Translations under genes and position numbers: made by a program
Notes under the pieces: model-generated
What the model was told of the DNA's origin: nothing
Databases searched by the model: none
The model's input: the letters and a program-made list of their open reading frames with translations, nothing else
Shown: piece after piece, positions 9,685 to 21,000 of the stretch
How positions within the stretch are numbered: the first letter of the stretch is position 1
How the letters are laid out: each line of letters starts with the position of its first letter
Assembly (NCBI GenBank): GCA_003427395.1
Contig: BFEA01000129.1
Coordinates: 2,116,766 to 2,155,455, forward strand
Length of the DNA: 38,690 nucleotides
Direction: 5' to 3'
Origin: Chara braunii
Lineage: Eukaryota; Streptophyta; Charophyceae; Charales; Characeae

Positions 9685-11076
9685 CCTGTCGTGTGCATCA
9701 ATCCCGCATGGGAACCCTCTCGGCCGCGTCACGCAGGATTTAGCAGGACTTGTCGTGGAGAGCGTTATCCACTCAGGCCGAGTACGCCAGCCGTACCTCT
9801 CACGAGCCCCTATGACAAGATAGGGTCACGCGAGGCACCGCTTACCTCCACCTGCAGGAGCTGTCACCATCCCTTAGGTGGGCGTATCCCCGCTGAGCTA
9901 TTGAACCACATGCGAAGGTTTTTCGTATGCAATTGCAGAGGTCGCCCAGCCGAGGGCGTTTCTCACTCGCTGTAGCACAGGGGGTACGCGGGGTCGAACG
10001 CCCAAAATCGGACCCGTACGTGAATCGACGCCCTGAGGGGCTGAAGTCCCAAACACGATCCGACGTCGGTCGACTAGGACGCACCACACACACCACGCGT
10101 TATGCCACAATACTGACACTAACTACACGAAGGTACACAAAACAACCACTTCAAACAACACCACAACACAACAATACTCCTAGTCCCTTCAGCATTCTAC
10201 CCATAACTCTATGCAGCAAGAACCAGATAGGTACCGCGCGCTGGACTTCTGTATAAGTGTTGAGCGACCGTATGACCTTCTCAAGTCAATCAGCCATGCG
10301 AACATACGCAAGCCTTCGTGCTGATGGGGTATCGCGCGGTACTTGTGACCTTGCGGCCCTTCATATTCTCGAGGGTCGCGTTCGACACTCAAGTGTCGGC
10401 TGACAGGCGCTTTGAGAGGCAATCCCTCGACGCCAGACAACTGCCATGTGCGGTTGAAGACCACACCCTCTTCTGCACCCTGTGCAGAGGGAGAGAGTAG
10501 ACAGCTCCAAGCTATCGTGGCGGTCAAATATCAAGGGGTTTGACTTTGACGGCTGCCACGGACTACAACGTCCAACCATAATTATAATTCTAAGAAGCAA
10601 GAATTAAGCAGGAACCTTTTTTTTCTCTCAGTACAACCCTTACTTAATCACTATGCGCGGCCTCAATGGGACGCGGGGACACAAGAAAATATGGTATAAA
10701 AGTTGTGAGATAGGAGACGATCACTCTCACAATCACGGTGTGGCTTTCTTCAAATATATATACATATTTAATTATATGCAAAACCGGGTCTGGACTTCAA
10801 TTCACAGAACATACCTGTAACCACATCAAAGATCCACATCAACAAAGCACACACTACACGGGGTCACTTCAACCATTCTTTGTGCTCACACCCCTCGCTT
10901 TAGCCATACAAGCCTCACTCTTTGTGCAACTCTCAAAATAACATACTCAGCATCTTTATTAAATGACCATTCAATTAAAGTCCAGGTAAAGATAGAACAA
11001 AACAACACAAAACACAGGGCTAACGCCTTTTTAGGTTGAGTAGCAAGAGTGGATTAGAGTTGAGTCGGAAACTGAC

Positions 11077-11116
11077 CTGTTATCAAAAGATAACAGAAGA
11101 TGATCCACGTAGGATC
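11077..11116 (-). other. Paired short hairpins in LTR copy 2
   Basis: CTGTTATC/GATAACAG around AAAA (11077-11096) and GATCC/GGATC around ACGTA (11102-11116) are both perfect. They correspond to the imperfect but still paired versions at 3832-3870. Confidence 0.7.
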
Positions 11117-11865
11117 AGCTCAAAGCTAGTCAAGCCTGGAATCAATCTGAATAAAGATGACCTGGAATGCAGCACAGGCCAGTATCCAAGCCATGCTTGA
11201 GTGATCAAGATACAATCCTACCTTTCTGACTTACCTCTGATGTGTATCTAATAGTGTAAGAGAATCCGACAGCATATCCCCTAAACAGGATGGCTTGCCA
11301 AATTTCCCCTAGCTGAAAATAATCTAACTCTCCAAATTCTACAAAATTTCGGCAGCGCTTCCGGTAGGAAAAGTGCCTTTCTAGAATTTCTATAAGCTCA
11401 AAAATGACTAACTCCTCCAGATTTGTAGAAATTTCAGCAGCGCTTTCCATAGAAACAGGAGGCTGCCAAGATTGATACGAAGCTGAAAAGACAGAAAGAC
11501 AAAACAAACTATACTTGGGACTATCTTTTAACGCCTGCTTGATGATTCAGGATCAATGATAGCCAACACGACCTCTAGATGAGATTGTGAGTTAGCATTG
11601 ATCCTAACCCCTGGCAGGGTCAGTCCTATCTTCATCTCATGTTCTCCCTTCTATCATCCATCTGATCTACCTATGGCTTCAGCACTTGGCGAGCATCTTA
11701 AGCGACTAGCCTATCGAAAAGACACCCCAAAATGAGATCCGATAAGTGTGCATAAACATACATTCCTCACAATCGCACATCAATTTGCCCAAGTATTTCG
11801 TTAGATCATTCCGTTCTTTCACTTAGTTAACTCTCTCATTTATGACATAGGATGAGACAAGGCTC

Positions 11866-12790
11866 TAACTTAAGGGTATGCCCAACCTGCCTAAGTAAAC
11901 AAGTAAGAGTACACACAAGTGGACTGCCCTAACTTAAGGGTATGCCCAACTCCAGATAAACTCTAGTCATAAAACATATGACCAAACCGCCCTAACTTAA
12001 GGGTACGCCTGGCTTCTGTTTTAACTGACGACATGAAGCATAAGACTAGACTGCCCTAACTTAAGGGCATGTCTAGCCAGCCTTACACAAGGTTACATAG
12101 GGCATAGCATTAGGCTGCCCCAACTTAGGGGTGTGTTTAACCTGCCTAGAACAAGTACGAACGACGAATGGTCAGACCGCCCAAACTTAAGGGTAAGCCC
12201 AACCTACACAACGTCAACGACAGGAGCATATCACTAGGCCGCCCTAACTTAAGGGTATGCCTAGCCAACTTAAACAATTTAGGTACATAAAACAAAATCT
12301 GCCTGAACAAGTACAACGACGTATGACTAAGTCGCCCTAAGTTAAGGGTACGCTTAGCCTCCGTAACGACAATATAGGAGAACAACTATTGATACTTGCA
12401 CAAACTTCATATGTTTCTCTCTTATTAGGCAGATAATCAGACCTACCCAACTTAAGGACACATCCAATCCTGCCTTGTGTTGAGAAGGGAAAATGAAACA
12501 GGTTTATACTAACTTTCTGCCCCTTTGTATTATCACGAGCATAGGATCGAGCCGCCCTTACTTAAGGGTACGCTCAGCCTGCCCCAGTTACATACATTGT
12601 ATTTTTTATAGTTTTTCTCCTCTTCTTGTTCTACCTGACTTACTGACTGGCTTTCCCAACTTAGGGTGCCCGGTCTGCCAAATGATATAAGTTCGTATAA
12701 TACATATCAAAATTGTATATTTTTTATTCGCCTTTATGTTTATGGTTTATGACTGAGCTGCCCTAACTTAAGGGTATGCTCAGCCTCATG
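11866..12790 (-). repeat. Hairpin array of LTR copy 2
   Basis: The same 62-64-bp hairpin units as at 4630-5243, continuing past the point where copy 1 is truncated. Extra units include CTGAGC/GCTCAG with core GCCCTAACTTAAGGGT (12753-12783) and GAGC/GCTC near 12548-12575. Looser units (AACTTAG cores) extend to about 13070. Confidence 0.8.
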
Positions 12791-13093
12791 CCTTTGTCCC
12801 CCTAAGAAGAAATACACACAAAACTGGGTTCATGCAACTTAGAGTATTCCCAGCTCTGTTTTCAGCAACCCACAAAAGAAACATCAGGATTCTGAGACCT
12901 CCCAAACTCTGGGTGTCCATCCTCCTGTTCAGAAACCCCAGAAAAAAACAGCGACTGGTCCGTCCAACTTAGGATAGGCCCAACCCTCAAAATCATACAA
13001 TCAACCAGCAAACATAAATAAAACACAGCCCTGAGCCCACATCAACTTAGAGGAGCTCAGCCTTGGGTTGACCTGGTCAAAGCATGCAGTACA

Positions 13094-13113
13094 CCTTCAT
13101 CCCACCTTCCCCC
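13094..13113 (-). other. Polypurine tract before LTR copy 2
   Basis: On the minus strand a nearly pure purine run with GGGGGAAGG and GGGATGAAGG motifs directly precedes the LTR start TGTACTGC. The run at 30974-30998 is its counterpart in the plus-strand element. Such a tract primes plus-strand synthesis in LTR retrotransposons. Confidence 0.75.
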
Positions 13114-14455
13114 AGTTCATTCTTTCTGACTTCACTCAAAGCTTATCTGAGCACTCATACATACTTGTCCATTTAACCTTTCGCAATACATGTCCTGACA
13201 TACATAACAAAGCAAGAGTAATAATCTGACATAGTGTTGTTCCGATACCCAAGGTTAGGAGATAGGGGAAGGGATCACACGCGTCATACGAAAATATACC
13301 TGAAGTTCCCTGCCTCCAGAACCCCGCCTAGGCTCCGACAGAGCTCCCGCAATCGGCGGGTGGACCTCCCACAAGGTCTTGCTGCGGTCCTACGGGTTGC
13401 AATCCCGCCTGCCGCCTTCCTTTCGTAGCCTCAGACTAGACTTAAAGTACGAAAGGTAGAAGTAGAATTTCAGACTCTCGAGATCCAAGGGCGGGACAGC
13501 TCAACTCTCAGGAGAGGGCCTTGATACCTTCACTCGCCTGAGGGCCCCGCAATGACAGCCAGTAACGCAATAGAGGCGGCCGAGCCACGGCCCAAACGCA
13601 GCGCAACAACCCTTTGACGAGTCTCCAAGTCGCATGAGTGACTCTCTTGGCAAGCCTGACCACTCTCTCGAATCGCAATGCCTTACCCCCTGATCAGACC
13701 ACCGCTACGCTGCCTAGAAACACTTTGTTCAAACAGAGCACACGCATAACACAGTTAAACGCGGCGGTTTCACAGCAGTGGGAGGCCGTGCGATTCCCGC
13801 AGCATCACAGTGCATCACTACACAACATAACGTATGCAGCAGGCCTTAGCAGTCTCATGTAAACACCCCGAACCTCAACATCCTCAATGTCGGTGCTTCC
13901 AATCAGCAAGCTTTATCACCAGGGGAAGCTCTCCCTGTTTTAATCAAAGCTAAAAATCTTGCCGGTGAAAACGCCGACTCTATAGCATCAAGAGAAAAAA
14001 AATCATCATACGCGCCTCAAAACTGCGCGCCCACCCACTCTTTGCCCGCGTCAACCATTCGGTCAACGCGAACCAAACACAACCGCAACTTCGAACGGTA
14101 TACTTAGATTTTGAACAAGCCTTATCTTCTGTCACCAGCAGCCATTTCGTCAAAATGGACATATTATATTTTTTGAACGAAATCAAAACAGACTTTTTTT
14201 GTCAAAATCCGGTCGAAATGTTTTGCTCTTGGGGGTCCGGCGTTCCCAATCTGGTCTCAACCATAGACCAGGGAGGGCCGGCATTTTCGGAACGCCGGAC
14301 CGCCAGGAGCAAAAAATTTCGACCGGATTTTGGCAAAAAAAGTTAGTTTTGATTTCGTTCAAAAAATATAATAAGTCCGTTTTGACGAAATGGCTGTTCA
14401 CTTGCAAAAAACAGGGCGGATACCTTTGTAAGGGTATTCGCGCCGACACCGCGCA
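13114..14455 (-). mobile_element. 3' internal end of an element (segment B)
   Basis: In minus orientation this matches the 3' part of the internal region seen at 27100-30973 and, inverted, at 5413-7858. It runs up to the polypurine tract at 13094-13113. The copy is short: it lacks the counterpart of 5673-7317 and starts abruptly near 14455, where homology to the other copies stops. It is interrupted by a foldback MITE (14139-14396). A possible intron (13299 down to 13195) has a counterpart at 30762-30875. No coding region is recognised. Confidence 0.7.
14139..14396. mobile_element. 258-bp foldback MITE inserted in segment B
   Basis: The ends are CAGCCATTTCGTC and GACGAAATGGCTG, and roughly 110 bp of each arm are complementary, so the element could fold into one long hairpin. 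Flanks read GTCAC before and TTCAC after it, and the paralogue at about 5450-5465 has a single uninterrupted CTTGCAAGTGACAG, i.e. the empty site. The likely target duplication is TCAC or CAC. No transposase is present. The superfamily is not assigned. Confidence 0.85.
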
Positions 14456-16012
14456 GTTCAGATCACGTTTACATTTATCCACACGAGGTGTTCGCTTGCA
14501 CCTGGGTCTGTTGGCTGACGCTTATGCCAAAGTGAGAATTTAATCCCTCATGCAAAAATCGTCACGTGTCATTGACAACTACCCAATCATCTAATCACTC
14601 CGTGGTCCCACAAGCAATCATTTCCGAGCATGCAAGGTATCATCACACATCAGGCATCGCAACAACATCAGAACTCCTACCATACTAACAGCGGATCAAA
14701 GTGACAAGCAATGATGATGACTAGGCAAAAACGACAAACATATCATTCCATCCGAGTTAATTCATCCCATACACACAAAAGAGGGAGGACCAAGACAGAA
14801 TGAGACATCATACAAGGACCAATATTGAAACAAAGATGCCGAAGGGAAATGAGAGTGAATCGCTTGAGCCGAAATCAAAACTTATATACAAAATTAAAGG
14901 AAAAGACAAAGAAAATTGCAAATCCACGTCCATCAACCTCGGCTCTCTCTTCCTCTCTCTCTCTCTCTTTCCGATGCGGACAGTCCGTCGTCGCGCATCA
15001 ACCCACGAAGTCGTCGCCCCGCTTAGTCCTCTTGCACCCGTCGGGTTCGCCCGCGAGCTACAGTCCGTTGTAGCCCCACGCGTCAACCCCGCGCATTTGG
15101 CACCAGCTCGTCGGGTCGCCCGACTCCCACTTCAACTTACCTCTTACTTCGCTCGTGAGCCGGCCCTCACTGATCGAGCTCCCCGAGCGTCCAGCAACAG
15201 GTTAAGAGAGCTATCTAATCGCGCAGCCGAAATTTATAGCGTGCATGCAAGCGCGAAGAACACAGCATTGCAAAGACTTAGAAAGGAGATTAGCAGAGGG
15301 AGCGCCTACGTTCTGCATGGCCAGACCGCGGCGTGGGGGACATAGCCACTCACCACGCATCGATCCGATCATGCAGCCCGCGGGTTAGACAGCCATAGCA
15401 AAAAGGAAAGGAGAGGGCGGGAAAGACGAAGCTCAAGAAGAGAGATACAGTTACAATGGTGCCTTCCCAAAAATTACAGTTACACACGAGATTAAGGGCG
15501 CCAGTTAATCAAAGTTCCGTTGCGGCCACAGAAAGAAGCGCGCAAGAAAAACAACACGAGGCAAAAGAAATTTCAAATTCCTAAATCCCTAAATTCCTAA
15601 ACTTATTGAAAAAGAAATTTTAATAAAATGCAAATTATGAAAAGAATGTCCGAAATTCCGAGAGCCAACGAGGGCGCGACAAGATTCGAAAAAGAAATTC
15701 AAAAAGAAGCAAAACTTCCTGTGCGACGTCCACGCCTAAAATCCGACAACATAACAAGAAAGAAGCGACGTCAAACATTATTAATCACTCCTTTGTCAGC
15801 GCGACAGCCACTCAATCGGCCATCTCGGGACTTGCCCGGCCACGAACCCAGCCATCCGAAAAGAAGCGACGCAAAAAGACGAAGAAGCGGGGACACCGAT
15901 GCAATTTTCCTTCGATCCCTATCTATTGTAATTGGCCTATCCTTCCCATCTTAAGACCCCTCATTGCTATCGCGCAGAAAATCGCGCAGAGCAGAAATTG
16001 GTTCGTCACAAT
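14456..16012. other. Unassigned region, possibly another LTR or leader
   Basis: No gene is recognised. A CT-rich microsatellite lies at about 14944-14970. A 181-codon plus-strand frame (14800-15345) is basic, has no known motif and begins in simple-sequence-like DNA. On the minus strand the DNA starts TGTGACGAACC at about 16012, an LTR-like start resembling the one at 1539, but no second copy is present in the window. Confidence 0.3.
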
Positions 16013-16139
16013 ATACATCTTCAGAAGCCAGTTGTATACCCGAAGGCAGTATGAATCATATATGGGGCCGAAGGCCATATGTCAGTACTATATGCGTGTT
16101 GAGAATACCATATATAACGGGCCAGACTGGATAGACCCC

Positions 16140-16530
16140 GCCAAAGTTTGTGCCCAAGCTCGAACCTGTGACCTGTGAGTTGTAACTGGAAGACTCAACC
16201 ATATGAGCAACAATCGGAAATAGCACGTATGTGTGGTATATCAGACTGGGGAGGAGAATCGAACGACCAAGACCAACACCCCAAGCAAGCCCTGCGGAAC
16301 CCAGAACCAGCATACAACACCCGGGACTTGATCCCCTGACCAATACAGGCAGGGTCTGTAATCATAACCATGTAGTGGTCAGAGGATAGTGTATGTCCAA
16401 CCGTGCGTCGTTCTAACGCCCTGACGGTGTCCATGCGCAAGGCTGCAGATTTGAACCCACAACCTCATACCACAATGCGCATTTCTAACCGGTGCTCTAA
16501 CCACTGAGCTACATCAACTGGACTGGCCGC
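16140..16530 (-). ncRNA. Cluster of tRNA-like sequences with Pol III box motifs
   Basis: The best unit has an A-box-like TAGCTCAGTGGTTAG (16497-16511, minus) with a perfect D-arm stem GCTC/GAGC and a B-box-like GGTTCAAATCT (16447-16457) inside a five-pair T-arm. The anticodon and acceptor arms do not pair, so it is not a working tRNA. Further B-box-like motifs on the same strand are GGATCAAGTCC (16324-16334), CGTTCGATTCTCC (16253-16265) and GGTTCGAGCTT (16156-16166), the last with a D-arm-like GCTCATATGGTTGAGT upstream. It may be a composite tRNA-derived SINE or a decayed tRNA array. Confidence 0.55.
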
Positions 16531-16566
16531 CCCTGTCCAGATTCGACAGGTAATTGAATTGGTTGC

Positions 16567-17990
16567 GCATACTCTCGCAGTCATTTTATTTTTTTTCTTC
16601 TTGCGGATACTCTCTCGGTGACTCAACGACGTCCAAACGATGTGACATGCATAACATCAGCGACGCGAGAGCAACTGGGAAGGATGAGACAGGTAAGCAA
16701 AATATATATTAAATAAGTAGATTTTTGCTTTTTTAGGAAAATTTAAAAATGCCCCTGAATTTCCATTTATTTGTGGTTTGCACCTCTGGCGGGCAACGTA
16801 GCCTGATTTGCCCCTCTGACAGCGATTCAAGTTTTCAGAAAATGTCTGGTGTCACTCGGGTCTGACAGATGTTCAATATGCCACTACCGCCTGACAGATG
16901 TTCAATATGCCACTACGGTACTGATGCCAAATTTTCAGTATGCCCCTCCGACATGGCCATTGAGTGCCAGAACAAGAGTTGTCCATATGCCCCTACCGGT
17001 ACTGTGTATCGTTTCAGTATGCCTTTGTGGCCATTGCTGGCAGTCGTGGGTGTTCTCCTATCCCTGGAAGGGGAGCTACCGGGGCAGGCGTTGCCCATAG
17101 TCTGCTCCACGTGGAACATAGAGATGGTGGGTGGGTTCATTAATGTTTTACGATCCTGGTCATTTCCGAAGTGCAAATTCACAAGGAAAGACAATGTCAC
17201 GCAATTGCAAAAGAAATGAAAGCACTTCAAAGAGATAGAGACCAAACGAGAGAGAAAGAAAAAGAAGATGTACACCAGCAAGACCAATGACAAATCCCCC
17301 TTCTCTCTCCACCTTCCTCCTCCTCCTTGACTTCACCAATCTTAATCTTCTTCCAATAACAATAATAACAATGAGTGGATGAACCAGAATCAACAACAGG
17401 TCCACCATAGCCATGGCTTCCACTTCTTCCTCCTCTCACATGCCAAGGCTATGGCGGACTATTAAGGGCTCTGCCCTCTTTTCAAAAGGACAACACAAAG
17501 CAGCTATGTGACTATATTGTTGCTAATCAGGCCGCCATGTGTGACTCTGCCTCGAGCTTCCTTGGTGCGGCACTACCCCAACTGGGGCCTTCCAGACGTA
17601 GCGTCTATCAAGGTGATGAAGATGTTGTCCACCATAGCCGGGTCGCTACCTTGCCACTCTCCTCCTTCGCCTCGCTTCTTCCTCCTCCTTTGGCTGGGTT
17701 GCTCGCCATAGCCAGGCTGAGCGCTCAGGTGCTCTCCTCCTCCAGGCAGTGCTCCAAGTCCAGCGCTTGGCTCCAGCAATATATCGCCAATCCGAGTCCT
17801 TGCACACCGCAAATGAGGAGGAGCTACTTGCTCCTCCCAAAGATATAGTGACCTACTAGTAGGCCACCTAGGCGGTGACTTCCTAGGCCGCGCCGCCTCC
17901 CAGCAACTGGTACCTCCTCCCTTTTGGATGGAAACATCATTGCAGTCTTTGATATCGTTCGTATAGGCGTTAGACTCAAACCACTTGGAC
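16567..17990. other. Non-coding region with short local repeats
   Basis: No gene is supported. A near-perfect tandem of about 29 bp containing TGACAGATGTTCAATATGCC lies at about 16864-16917, followed by looser repeats of a TATGCCCCTAC theme to about 17030. Bases 17220-17340 are purine- or pyrimidine-rich. The 17573-18223 minus-strand frame runs partly through the hairpin array next door and has no recognised motif. Confidence 0.4.
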
Positions 17991-18119
17991 TGGTGCTGGC
18001 CTACCTCCAGCCTACCGCTTGAAAACAAACTTGTGAAATTTACCTGTTGAATGTAGTGTTGGTATGGAGGCTGGACAAACCCCTTGTTTGGAGCGATGCA
18101 GTCATACGGTGTACTGTTT

Positions 18120-18470
18120 GGGCAGGCTAGCGTGTCCCTCATTAGGGGCGGTCTAGTCATATACCTTATGTTGTTGCTTAGACAAGTATTAGGCGTATCC
18201 CTCGTTTGGGGCGGTGTAGTCATTACGTCAATAATTTAGGTTGACTAGGCGTACCCCTTGTTTAAGGCAGTCTAGTTGTACGTCTTATGTTGATGTCTAA
18301 GCAAAGGTTGGTCGTACCCCTCGTTTGCGGTGATTCAGTCGTATGTTTTCGTCTAGATGGGTTAGAGGTATCCCTCGTTTGGGGTGGTCTAGTCATATAC
18401 CTTACATTATGACTTAGGCACACTGAACGTACCCCTTGTTTGAGGCGGTCTAATCTTAAAAAGGTTAATA
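18120..18470 (+). repeat. Hairpin array of the diverged LTR (core CCCTTGTTTGAGG)
   Basis: About six units share a core GTACCCCTTGTTTGAGGCGG or a close variant, with inner CCTC/GAGG pairing. Outer arms differ but mostly pair: GGCTAG/CTAGTC (~18127-18156), GACTAGGC/GTCTAGTT (~18243-18277, two G-U) and GGTTAGA/TCTAGTC (~18360-18392). Other units are weaker. Spacing is about 50-65 bp. Confidence 0.65.
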
Positions 18471-18810
18471 AACTAAGAGATAAATAAAATACGTGTTTTG
18501 ATGAGAAGTAAAAGGTCAGTGAGAGATTTTATTGCGCTTACTAGTGTGCTCTGGAGAGCGACTTTTGATAGCGAGTGGCTTAGATGCTCGTCAAGTGCTG
18601 GAACGATAAGCAGGGTGGAGATGGATGAAGAGGGAAGTTTGGGATAAGGCAGGATGGTCATACTGAGAGTCAGAACTAAGGTTAATCACTCATACTATCT
18701 TAAAGGGGGTATCATGAAAGTTATCTCTATGACTGACAATCAAGTTAATTGTTAAAAATTGTCTCAAATCTAGTTCCATTGTGCTTTTTGAAATAATTTT
18801 GTTTTTGTAT

Positions 18811-19345
18811 AAAATTTTAGTAGTCCACTTCTGTAGAGGAAGTGACACTAATTTTTTTGCTAATTCATTAGGAGTGAATCGAAGTTTTGTCTTTGCAAAG
18901 TCAGACTGTACTCTGGCTCAAAAAAAAAAAAAATGCACTCTGACTCTGAATTTGACTTGGTTGCACGCTGACCTTAAATTAAGCTTAGTAAAAATCTTGG
19001 GAGCTTACTTTCCTATAGGAAGTATTGCCAAAATTTTCGTTTATTTAAAAAGTTAGACAACTTTGTCTTTTCAAAGTTTAGTTATACTTTGCTGCACGCA
19101 GACTCTAAATTAGGCTTTTGTCTTTTCAAAGTTAAGTTGTAGTTAGCTACACGTAGACTCTAAATTAGGCTTAGTAAAAATTTTGGGAACTCACTTTCCT
19201 AGAGGAAATGTTGCCGATATTTTTGTTAATTCAAAGAGTTAGACAAAATCTGTCTTTACAAAGTTTAGTTGTACTTGAATTTTATATTTCACAGAGTATA
19301 AATCTTGGTAGTCTACTATCCCAGGGGAACTGTTACCAAAATTTC
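18811..19345 (+). repeat. Four type-2 hairpin modules
   Basis: Modules at 18811-18857, 18990-19038, 19175-19225 and 19299-19345 have arms of the AAATTTTGG / CCAAAATTT kind around a loop with CTTTCCTA and GGAAG. Connecting sequence such as TTAGACAAA and TCTTTTCAAAGTT also repeats. Arms show several paired or G-U-compatible changes. Confidence 0.65.
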
Positions 19346-19574
19346 TTGAAAATTATAGGAGTAAGTCAAAATTTTGATTGGGAAAATTTTGGCGATCAAC
19401 CCTATTTAGGAGAGTTGCTGCTAGAATTTTCAGCAATTTTCAATACCAATATGAAATGCATTCTCCATGAGATTTAAACGTGTCGATGATGTTTTAGTCT
19501 GCATTATGATGAAGATCTACATTTAGTTAAAGATTTAACTAATTCGGTCTAATCCGTTAAGGATCACCCATTTT

Positions 19575-19594
19575 GTGTTATCATTTGATAACAC
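19575..19594 (+). other. GTGTTATC/GATAACAC hairpin
   Basis: A perfect 8-bp stem with a 4-base loop at the position equivalent to CTGTTATC/GATAACAG in the other LTRs. The outer base pair changed from C-G to G-C on both sides. Confidence 0.7.
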
Positions 19595-20966
19595 GTCCGT
19601 TTACGACATAATTTTACATGTCTCTACATCTAAACCTAAAGCTTTAGTCATTTCGGTTTGGCATGTTTCTTGGAATTTTCACTCATACTTCCTTCTAAAT
19701 ACCAATTTTTAAAAACTCACTACCTTTGATATGGGATGGTGGAAAATGGTTGGGGTTTATGTGTGTAAGGCGGAGTATGAGTAGTAGAGAATGATAGAGT
19801 TGACCCCATTAGTGTGTGGCATGCGATTGATGGTTTAATATGATCATAGGTATGAGTGGAAGATACTAAATTATGTCATGATGATTGCTTGTGATTTTGA
19901 AAGTGTTGGTAGACAAGTCACATCAATGACTGTGAAAGTGATTACATAATACCACACAACCTCCGTCTCTCTCAATAAATTATTTTTTTTCACGATTGCG
20001 GTATTTGGAGGCACGGCATAAGGTCGTGTTGATGTCTGATCAATAATGAATCAGACTTTTGTGAGGAAAAATATGAGCAACCTTGCTCGAAAAGGTTTAC
20101 TGTTTGAATTAATTGGTCGAACGTTGGTCCGGAACCTATAATTCGAGTCATTTTTCAAGGCATTATAGATAATGTTCAACAAAAAATAGTTTTTTTATGC
20201 GTTAAATATTTGCTCATTCAATATCGCCACGCTCTGCCTAAAGGTCAACTACGCCACGAGGGTTGAACGAGTTATCCTTCAGTCATTCTATATCGTGAAG
20301 GAGGCTTCCTTTATAATATATTTTTTACGACACTTTAGTGTTTTGTGCAACCTTGAAACCAACGGGTGGTTACACGATTGTGGGGAACACCTAAAGCGTC
20401 GTCATGGTCGTTCATCACGTGATTATGTATAATTGAACGTTGTGGTCCTCTTCTCGCATTCGTCCACCTTATGCATTTTCGTGCGAGCCGCATCCGATAT
20501 TCGCATGCATAACAAGTTATAGGTTTGAACGTTTGCAAAAGGGACCAGGCGCGAGATGTACTTGAAATAAATACTTTTTAGAAAGAAAGCCATGTGAACC
20601 CTTTCATGGGTATCAGCACAATATTTTTAACATAAGACATTGTCTGACTACCTTCAAAACATTTTGGTAAACTTTTTTCACCAGACGACAGATAAATCTA
20701 AAAATTTATTGAAACCAAATCTACAACTAATTTTTTATTTTTTAACAATCACTCCAGACTATTTGTGCGGAGTTACATATGTTAGGAACCGGATCCAACA
20801 TCCTATTTGTAATAACAGAAATTAATTTTTTTAATAACATAGATGTTCATGACAATTTTCAGAACTCCACACTTTACTTAGTTATTATAGCCGAGAGATT
20901 GTCAATTGTACTCATTCACTGCAAGAACATCAATTTAGTTTTCACGGACCTTTCTTGATCAACCTT

Positions 20967-21000
20967 TTTTGCGTTGTCGGGGATAACGGCTGCCTACTGT
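20967..21000 (+). other. Decayed primer-binding site of the gag-bearing element
   Basis: TTGCGTTGTCGGGGAT followed by AACGGCTGCCTAC resembles the site at 9684-9655 (minus strand), where TGGCGCCGTTGCC is followed by a GGGAT...CGGCTGCCTAC stretch. The shared downstream CGGCTGCCTAC supports homology. A small deletion has removed part of the core. Confidence 0.5.

Larger units (their letters stand above)
9687..13093 (-). mobile_element. Complete LTR copy 2 (minus strand), 3.4 kb
   Basis: On the minus strand it starts TGTACTGC at 13093, directly after a polypurine tract, and ends ACGACA at 9687, two bases before a primer-binding site: proper TG...CA ends. Bases 9687-12480 match LTR copy 1. The 613 bp to 13093 are present only here and carry further, more degenerate hairpin units. 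Since both a polypurine tract and a primer-binding site flank it, it serves as 3' LTR for DNA to its right and as 5' LTR for DNA to its left, as in tandem elements sharing one LTR. Confidence 0.85.
18000..20965 (+). mobile_element. Diverged LTR (plus strand) of a related element
   Basis: The order of landmarks is the same as in the 30999-34166 LTR, though sequences are diverged: a hairpin array (18120-18470), four type-2 hairpins (18811-19345), a TTTAGTCTG motif (~19490), a GTGTTATC/GATAACAC hairpin (19575-19594), AACCTAAAGCTTTAG (~19645) and a TTGACCCC...TAGTG motif (~19800). A decayed primer-binding site follows at about 20967. The left boundary is not resolved, since no polypurine tract or clear TG start is seen. 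The right boundary is inferred from the primer-binding site. Confidence 0.55.

Noticed and set aside
5243-9686. Simple intact LTR retrotransposon 2443-13093 with two matching LTRs
   Set aside because: The left LTR lacks its first 610 bp, no polypurine tract adjoins it, and the internal segment is inverted, so this is a rearranged complex and not one intact insertion.
14800-15345. 181-codon plus-strand frame as a host gene
   Set aside because: It runs through a CT microsatellite and basic, GC-rich DNA with no motif. An overlapping frame on the other strand is similarly open.
16440-16530. Functional tRNA gene on the minus strand
   Set aside because: D and T arms are good, but the acceptor stem and anticodon arm do not pair, so only a tRNA-derived sequence is claimed.
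17573-18223. 216-codon minus-strand frame
   Set aside because: No domain or motif is recognised, it overlaps the start of the 18-kb hairpin array, and its middle is low-complexity Arg/Gly. It could be a retroelement fragment, but nothing supports a gene.
20608-20621. Primer-binding site of initiator-Met type (GGGTATCAGCAC)
   Set aside because: It only loosely resembles TGGTATCAGAGC, and a better candidate with conserved downstream sequence lies at 20967.
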